Source of the DNA: Enterococcus sp. ZJ1622
Lineage (GTDB): Bacteria; Bacillota; Bacilli; Lactobacillales; Enterococcaceae
Length of the DNA: 64,000 nucleotides
Reading direction: 5' to 3'
NCBI RefSeq assembly: GCF_011038845.1
Contig: NZ_JAAKDW010000011.1
Span: 1 to 64,000, forward strand
The notes below the pieces were generated by a model. The model was not told where the DNA came from. It searched no databases and was given only the letters and a program-made list of their open reading frames with translations. A program made the position numbers and the translations under genes. Below are positions 58,732 to 64,000 of this stretch, piece after piece. Every line of letters starts with the position of its first letter. Within the stretch, counting starts at the first letter, position 1.

Positions 58732-58864
58732 GTGTATTATAATCCGATTTTGTAAAAAATCAACAGTAAATAAGACTACTCTTTCGAGTAGCCCAAAACG
58801 GATGTCATCATCTTGTGGGTTTCAGGAAAAATTCATTTTTATAGATTGTGTAAGATAACGACAA

Positions 58865-59230
58865 ATGTATTTTACAATATTTATTTTCATAGTGTCTATC
58901 AATTTTTTTCATTTAAATACAGAAGTAGTTGTTATAAATTCCGCAGAAGGATTCATTATTAATTATAATGATGGCTCTGCTACTACAACAAATAATACAA
59001 AAACTACTGAAACATCAGTTACAAATTCTTCAATTGATAATAATTCAATATCACAAAATACAAATAATAATTGGACCATTGCTGAACCTGGTATGGTATT
59101 TGTTTCTAAAAAAGGGAAATATTATTCGAGGGTAACTAATCCTCAAAATTATCAATATATGTCTCAATCTGAGGCTGATAATGCTGGATATACTCGTGCT
59201 AAAAGAGGAAATGAAAATGCTCAACCATAA
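58865..59230 (+). CDS. Small putative exported protein in the element
   Basis: 121 residues. A hydrophobic N-terminus (about 1-18) could be a signal or anchor; a Thr/Asn/Ser-rich linker follows; the last 50 residues (MVFVSKKGKYYSRVTNPQNY, then YMSQSEADNAGYTRAKRGN) resemble the short G-K-x-Y-H/S...M-x-x-x-E-A-x-x-x-G-Y tail found on some secreted Gram-positive proteins and nucleases. No clear ribosome site precedes the ATG, and an in-frame stop lies just upstream, so expression or a truncated origin is uncertain. It has its own terminator (AAAAAGCC-TTCG-GGCTTTT, 59229-59252). Confidence 0.5.
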   Translation: MYFTIFIFIVSINFFHLNTEVVVINSAEGFIINYNDGSATTTNNTKTTETSVTNSSIDNNSISQNTNNNWTIAEPGMVFVSKKGKYYSRVTNPQNYQYMSQSEADNAGYTRAKRGNENAQP

Positions 59231-59253
59231 AAAAGCCTTCGGGCTTTTCTTTT
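59229..59253 (+). terminator. Terminator after the small ORF
   Basis: AAAAGCC-TTCG-GGCTTTT followed by CTTTT. Confidence 0.8.
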
Positions 59254-59289
59254 ACAATCATAAGAACATACATTCGAAAGGAGAAAAAC

Positions 59290-60684
59290 ATGAAACGAGT
59301 AGCATTATATATACGAGTTTCAACGCCAGAACAAGAGAAACACGGCTATTCAATCCAAGCACAAACTGAAAAACTTACCGCATATGCAAAAGCGAAAGAT
59401 TACTCGATCTACAAAATCTATACTGATGCTGCACAATCAGGAGCCAAATTAGAACGCCCTGCATTGCAAGAAATGATAGAAGATATCGAAAATAAAAAAA
59501 TAGATGTAGTTATTGTATATAAGCTAGACCGAATTTCTCGCTCACAAAAAAATACAATGTACCTTATTGAAGATATTTTCCTTAAAAACAATGTTGATTT
59601 TATTTCTATGCAAGAAAGTTTTGATACAACAACCTCTTTCGGTCGAGCTATGATTGGTATACTTTCTGTTTTTGCGCAACTTGAAAGAGACAATATAACC
59701 GAACGTATGTCTATGGGAAGACTAGAACGTGTTAAAAAAGGATATTATATGGGAGGCGGAAATATCCCTTTTGGTTATGAATATAACGAACTTACAAATG
59801 TATTAGAACCAGTTGAACCTCAAGCTAACATAGTTAAAAGAATGTTTGAACTAGCTAGTCTAGAACAAAGTATGACAGGAATTGCCAATATTTTATTAGA
59901 AGAATACCCCCAATTCAGAACATCGATTAATGATACCACTATTCGTCGTCGGTTAGTTAATCCTGTTTATTTAGGAAAACAAAAATTCAACGGAGAATAT
60001 CATCAGGCAAATCATCGAGCAATTATTTCAGAAGAAGTATTTTATAAAGTGCAAAATATCTTAGCAACTAGAGCCCATGGTAATGCATTTAGACGTAGTT
60101 ACCTTTTGTCAGGGATAATTTATTGTGGAGTATGTGGCAATCGATACAGCGCTTATGAAAGCCGTTCTAAACATAATGGTATTATTTACAAAAATAAATA
60201 CTATCGTTGCAATGCTAGAACATGGAAATACAAGAAAAAAACTGGACACTCTTGTAGCAATCGTTCAATAAAATGTGAGGAATTGGAGAAACATGTAATT
60301 GAAATTGTAAAAAATTATGCCTATTCGTATGAAAAGAAAAAACAAAAACAAGTGATTAATATTGAACCGTTAAAACAAGAAATCAAAAAACTTCAAATCA
60401 AGCAATCAAAACTATTAGATATGTACTTAGCTGATAAGTTAAATACTGATCTATATGAAAACAAAAATGAGGAATTGGATTCACATATCAAAGAACTGCA
60501 AAAACAATTAGAACGTCTCCAAATAAAAAAAGCGAAGGAAGATATTGAAGTACCCATTCAAATAATAAAAAGCACTGACTTTGATCATTCAACACCTGAA
60601 GAAATAAAGAAATTGCTACATTCAGTAATTGCAAGAATTGAGGTGACTCTAACTGATGTGCTTGTCTTCTTTTACGATTCATAG
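59290..60684 (+). CDS. Large serine recombinase (integrase)
   Basis: 464 residues. Resolvase-type catalytic domain (1-150) with nucleophile S11 in YIRVSTPEQEK, YKLDRISRS and ERDNITERMS; recombinase domain (about 165-275, GGGNIPFGYEY, TTIRRRLVNPVYLGK); zinc ribbon with CGVCGNRY and later Cys pairs; coiled coil (about 345-425). The length matches TP901-1/A118-type phage integrases. It is preceded by AAAGGAG. Its stop codon lies inside the inverted arm of attR, so gene and attachment site are adjacent, as usual for this class. It mediates integration and, with a directionality factor, excision; no such factor is visible. Confidence 0.93.
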   Translation: MKRVALYIRVSTPEQEKHGYSIQAQTEKLTAYAKAKDYSIYKIYTDAAQSGAKLERPALQEMIEDIENKKIDVVIVYKLDRISRSQKNTMYLIEDIFLKNNVDFISMQESFDTTTSFGRAMIGILSVFAQLERDNITERMSMGRLERVKKGYYMGGGNIPFGYEYNELTNVLEPVEPQANIVKRMFELASLEQSMTGIANILLEEYPQFRTSINDTTIRRRLVNPVYLGKQKFNGEYHQANHRAIISEEVFYKVQNILATRAHGNAFRRSYLLSGIIYCGVCGNRYSAYESRSKHNGIIYKNKYYRCNARTWKYKKKTGHSCSNRSIKCEELEKHVIEIVKNYAYSYEKKKQKQVINIEPLKQEIKKLQIKQSKLLDMYLADKLNTDLYENKNEELDSHIKELQKQLERLQIKKAKEDIEVPIQIIKSTDFDHSTPEEIKKLLHSVIARIEVTLTDVLVFFYDS

Positions 60685-60704
60685 ACTATTCACACAATCA
60701 CTTG
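60678..60704. mobile_element. attR of the serine-recombinase element
   Basis: TTCATAGACTATT (60678-60690), nine bases, ACTTG (60700-60704), then the reductase gene resumes. Confidence 0.8.
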
Positions 60705-61502
60705 CATATTGGCAGGATGTCGCAAAATCCAAGCAGAAGCAAGTCCTGTCGGCGTCGTCTGATATTTTTCCGCCATTTTTTCTAAGGTTTGGTTTAGTTC
60801 AGGGAATTTTTCATTCCCGATAAATACCCCTTCAAAATGGCCGTATTGGTACGGGGACCATGCTTGGATCGTCATGTCATTCAAGCGAGAATAATCCATT
60901 ACACTCCCATCATGATCGATACTTGCAGTATCTGTCATATTGACATGGATTCCCTGATCGACCATTTCTGAATGTTTCAGCCCAAACTGCAGTTGGTTGG
61001 CGATCAATGGCTGGCGTACATGTTTTTTCAGTAATTCGATCTGCATCGGTTTTTGATTGCTGACTCCGAAAAAGCGCACTTTCCCTGATTTTTCCAGCTC
61101 GTCAAACGCTTCGGCTACTTCTTCAGGCTCGACTAGCGTGTCTGGGCGATGAAGCAACAATGCATCTACATAATCCATGTTCAAGCGGCGAAGGCTACCT
61201 TCGACTGATTCGATGATGTGTTTTTTCGAGAAATCAAACATGATCCCCGGAACGATCCCGCACTTTGTTTGAATAAATAAATCTTCTCTTTTCAAACTCG
61301 TCTTCGCTAAAGCATCCGCAAAGATCTCTTCGCATTCACCGTTCCCGTAGATATCTGCATGATCAAAAAAGTTGATCCCATTCTCATAAGCTGTTTCGAT
61401 CACTTTGACTGGGTCTTTTGCTCCATTCATACGCATACAGCCTAAGATAACAGAAGAGACCAATTGACCGGTTGTTCCTAATTGTATCTGTTTCATCTTC
61501 AT
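60690..61502 (-). pseudogene. Aldo/keto reductase, C-terminus lost to element insertion
   Basis: 270 residues remain of about 307. The catalytic set is visible: D in FFDHADIYGNGE with its Tyr, K in IQTKCG, and H in LLLHRPD. It would reduce a carbonyl compound with NADPH (YdhF-like group). After MQVI the element adds one Val and a stop, so about 37 C-terminal residues, including the last helix, are separated (fragment at 58202-58324). Residual activity is possible. Confidence 0.88.
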
Positions 61503-61601
61503 TCCTCCTATTTATACATAAAAAGTGTACCACACTATTTATGAAAAGGCTTCACAAAAATATCTTACGCTCTTTTTATTCAGCTGAACAATTAGGATGA
61601 T

Positions 61602-62882
61602 TTAAATTCTTTCGCGTACGCATAAATGCTCAATCGCTTTTTCACCGATATCGTTTCGATAGAAGGTGTTTTCTGTATCCTTTTCAGCTAAGGCAGAGTA
61701 GATCGTTTGACGCGCTTCCTCAAGTGTCTCACCATAGGCTTCGACTAAATAAATCCGGCCACCTGCACCAACAAGGACATCATCGCGTTCTTTCACTCCA
61801 GCATAATATACTGAAAGTCCCTCTTTGGAAAAATCAGGAAGAATCATTCCAGTCTGGTATGCCATGGGATAACCTTTGGCTGCAACAACGACTCCGAGAT
61901 TGTATCCTTCTTCTTTCCAATCTAATTCAATCGGACGATCATTCAGCAGATCATCGATCACTTGCGCCAGATCACTATTCAGTCTCGGCAAAACCACCTG
62001 TGTTTCAGGATCGCCGAATCTAGCATTGAATTCGATGACTTTCGGTCCTTCATCTGTAGCGATCAGTCCAGCGTAAAGAATCCCTGTAAACGAACGACCT
62101 GATTCTTTCATACCAAAGGCAGCTGGCTTCAAAATCTTTTCTACGGCTTCATCCACCATGGTCTGAGGGATTTGCGGAACAGGAGAATATGCTCCCATCC
62201 CGCCAGTATTAGGTCCTTTGTCTCCATCAAAAGCTCGTTTGTGATCTTGTGAGATCACCATAGGATACACTTCTTCTCCTCGTACAAAAGCCAGCAAAGA
62301 AAATTCTTCTCCTGCTAGAAAATCTTCTACCACGATCGTACTGCTACTCTCGCCGAATTGCCGTTCTTTCAGCATCTGTTCCGCTGATCGAAGTGCTTCT
62401 TCCACAGTCAGCGCTACGACGACCCCTTTACCTGCTGCCAGACCATCTGCTTTGATTACGATAGGCGCTCCTTTTTCCTCAATATAAGACTTCGCAGCTG
62501 CATAAGACTGGAACGTTTGCGCATCTGCTGTTGGTATCTGGTAATCTTCCATCAATTCTTTCGCGAAGCTTTTCGACCCTTCGATCAAAGCCGCCGCTTT
62601 CGTTGGCCCGAATATCTTCAGCCCTTCCTGAGAAAAATCATCCACGATTCCGTTCAAAAGAGGAACTTCTGGTCCGACGAAGCTCCAGTCGATCTGCTCT
62701 TTTTTTGCGAATTCGATCAGCGCCTGATGGTCTGATTCGCTGATTCCCACAGGTTGGATACCGCTCGTACGCATGCCGGGATTTCCGGGTGCGCAATAAA
62801 CTGTTTCGACTTTTTCGCTTTCCAGCAATTTTTTCCCGATTGCATGTTCACGTCCGCCAGCACCGATAATCAATAGTTTCAT
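61602..62882 (-). CDS. purD: Phosphoribosylamine-glycine ligase
   Basis: 426 residues, ATP-grasp enzyme of purine synthesis. N-terminal IIGAGGREHAI, ATP-binding IKADGLAAGKGV (about 145-156), and GDPETQVVLPRL near 290. It joins phosphoribosylamine and glycine. It starts 20 bp after purH, so it is at the end of a pur operon that runs in from beyond the window. Confidence 0.97.
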   Translation of the reverse strand: MKLLIIGAGGREHAIGKKLLESEKVETVYCAPGNPGMRTSGIQPVGISESDHQALIEFAKKEQIDWSFVGPEVPLLNGIVDDFSQEGLKIFGPTKAAALIEGSKSFAKELMEDYQIPTADAQTFQSYAAAKSYIEEKGAPIVIKADGLAAGKGVVVALTVEEALRSAEQMLKERQFGESSSTIVVEDFLAGEEFSLLAFVRGEEVYPMVISQDHKRAFDGDKGPNTGGMGAYSPVPQIPQTMVDEAVEKILKPAAFGMKESGRSFTGILYAGLIATDEGPKVIEFNARFGDPETQVVLPRLNSDLAQVIDDLLNDRPIELDWKEEGYNLGVVVAAKGYPMAYQTGMILPDFSKEGLSVYYAGVKERDDVLVGAGGRIYLVEAYGETLEEARQTIYSALAEKDTENTFYRNDIGEKAIEHLCVRERI

Positions 62883-62901
62883 AAGCCGCTCCTTTCTTTG
62901 C

Positions 62902-64000
62902 TCAATGTCTGAAATGTCTTACGCCTGTAAAGATCATCGTCATTCCGTATTTGTTTGCCATATCGATGGAATCTTGGTCTTTGATGCTTCCGCCAGGCTG
63001 GATCACCGCTTTTATCCCATGTTTTGCTGCATATTCCACTGAATCGTCCATTGGGAAATAAGCATCACTAGCTAATACAGCATCTTTAGTCTTCGCCCCT
63101 GCTTGTTCAATCGCGATCTTGACTGAGCCTACTCGATTCATCTGTCCTGCGCCGATCCCTACAGTTTGATGCTGGTTCGCTAAAACGATCGCATTGGATT
63201 TTACATGCTTCACTGCTTTCCAGGCAAAAGCCAAGGCTTTTTTCTCTTCTGCAGTCGGTTGACGGTCTGTGACGACTTTCCACGTCTCTTCTTGTTCCAT
63301 CGCAAGATCCTGGTTTTGGACAAGCAACCCGCCCAAGACAGTGACTGCTTCATCGGCAATAGTTGCTTCTTGCTGAGAAAAATCGACAGTCATCAGACGA
63401 ATATTCTTTTTCCCTTTCAGTATCTCTAAGGCTTCTGAGGTGTAAGAAGGTGCAATGATGATTTCTAAAAAGAGCTTATGCATCTCTTCGGCCGTCGATG
63501 CATCTACTTCCCGGTTCAACACGATGATCCCACCGAAAATCGAGATCGGATCCGCCTCGTATGCTGCCTGCCAAGCTCCGAGAATCGTATCAGCTGAACC
63601 GATCCCGCATGGATTCATGTGTTTCAACGCTACTACTGTAGGTTCCTGATACTCTTTCATGATACGCAGTGCAGCGTCAGCATCTCGGATATTATTGAAA
63701 GAGAGTTCTTTCCCGTGAAGCTGTTTCGCTGCTGCAATCGAATAGTTTTCCGGTAATGCTGACTGGTAAAAGGCAGCCTGCTGATGGCTGTTTTCTCCAT
63801 AACGCAGATTTTGCTTGCGTTCATAGGTCAGCGTCAGTTTTTCTGGTTCTTTTTCTTCAGTCAACTCAGTGAGGTATTGTGCGATCAAGGCATCATATGC
63901 CGCTGTATGCCGAAAGACTTTTGCTGCTAATCTTTGACGAGTCGCAAGCGTAGTATGGCCGTTTTCTTTCCATTCGGCTACTATCTCTTCATAGTCTGCC
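62902..64000 (-). CDS. purH: Bifunctional AICAR transformylase / IMP cyclohydrolase, C-terminal part
   Basis: The frame remains open to the window edge ([19 protein letters not shown] lies upstream of the first in-window ATG), so the N-terminal cyclohydrolase domain is cut off. The visible 365 codons cover the transformylase with [24 protein letters not shown] (catalytic Lys-His), [20 protein letters not shown] and [10 protein letters not shown] at the end. It completes IMP synthesis and is upstream of purD on the same strand. Confidence 0.96.
   Translation of the reverse strand, partial: ADYEEIVAEWKENGHTTLATRQRLAAKVFRHTAAYDALIAQYLTELTEEKEPEKLTLTYERKQNLRYGENSHQQAAFYQSALPENYSIAAAKQLHGKELSFNNIRDADAALRIMKEYQEPTVVALKHMNPCGIGSADTILGAWQAAYEADPISIFGGIIVLNREVDASTAEEMHKLFLEIIIAPSYTSEALEILKGKKNIRLMTVDFSQQEATIADEAVTVLGGLLVQNQDLAMEQEETWKVVTDRQPTAEEKKALAFAWKAVKHVKSNAIVLANQHQTVGIGAGQMNRVGSVKIAIEQAGAKTKDAVLASDAYFPMDDSVEYAAKHGIKAVIQPGGSIKDQDSIDMANKYGMTMIFTGVRHFRH

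Larger units (their letters stand above)
58325..60704 (+). mobile_element. 2.4-kb integrated element: serine recombinase, type I toxin-antitoxin, small ORF
   Basis: The element splits an aldo/keto reductase gene and both ends share ACTTG (58320-58324 and 60700-60704). Rejoining the outer ends restores the gene; rejoining the inner ends gives an attP in which ACTTG is flanked by the perfect 13-bp inverted repeat TTCATAGACTATT/AATAGTCTATGAA, as expected for large serine recombinases. Contents, left to right: antitoxin RNA, Fst-like toxin, C-rich sRNA, small putative exported protein, recombinase. Base composition is clearly more A/T-rich than the surroundings. It may be a minimal element or what is left of a prophage after deletion. 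Confidence 0.85.

Noticed and set aside
58865-60704. Active prophage
   Set aside because: No structural, replication or lysis genes lie between the attachment sites; at most it is a remnant.

Overview
The window is chromosomal DNA from a low-GC Gram-positive coccus, most likely Enterococcus of the E. faecium type (E. faecium/E. lactis). This is inferred from protein style and gene order. Two long blocks match the Bacillus subtilis order: pdhABCD-yktA-suhB-typA, and ylaN-ftsW-pyc-ylbC-ylbF-ylbG-rsmD-coaD-ylbL(sepM). Most genes are on the minus strand.

Layout. 1-0.6 kb: end of a LysM wall protein. 0.7-4.7 kb: a small unknown protein and a hexuronate operon (uxuB-uxuA-GntR regulator). 4.9-6.6 kb: a large membrane-protein gene broken by two homopolymer frameshifts. 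6.9 kb: tRNA-Leu(CAG). 7-16 kb: housekeeping and accessory singles (DUF2325 coiled-coil protein, GNAT, MIP18-type Fe-S factor, YitT, YajQ, an XPD-like helicase with a nuclease-like N-terminus, metallo-hydrolase, histidine phosphatase). 16-21 kb: uppP, a P1B-4 metal-efflux ATPase under a Fur box, DUF441, small ORFs, a candidate sRNA, rpsT. 21.6-26.1 kb: competence operon comEA-comEB-comEC-holA. 26.3-26.8 kb: four tandem hairpin repeats. 26.9-35.9 kb: sepM, coaD, rsmD, ylbG, ylbF, ylbC, pyc, ftsW, ylaN. 36-46.6 kb: recQ, typA, suhB-like, yktA and the pyruvate dehydrogenase operon. 47-49.6 kb: a MocR-type regulator and guaC. 49.8-58 kb: a sugar ABC transporter (chvE-mmsA-mmsB) facing a three-gene sensing unit (lipoprotein, histidine kinase, AraC-type response regulator). 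58.2-61.5 kb: an aldo/keto reductase gene split by a 2.4-kb element. 61.6-64 kb: purD and purH (5' end cut by the window).

Two things stand out. First, the element at about 58325-60704 is bounded by reconstructable attL/attR sites of a large serine recombinase. It carries only that recombinase, a complete par/Fst-like type I toxin-antitoxin locus, a candidate C-rich sRNA and one small putative exported protein. It is either a very small self-contained integrative element or the stub of a prophage. Second, a family of intergenic hairpin repeats (four copies at 26.3-26.8 kb, one full and one degenerate at 11.7-11.9 kb, two shortened at 58.1 kb) has constant borders and a constant 10-nt apical loop (AGCTYCTCAT). 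Their stem sequences differ but remain self-complementary, so the structure appears to be what is conserved. I do not know a published name for either.

All calls come from reading the sequence; no database search was possible.
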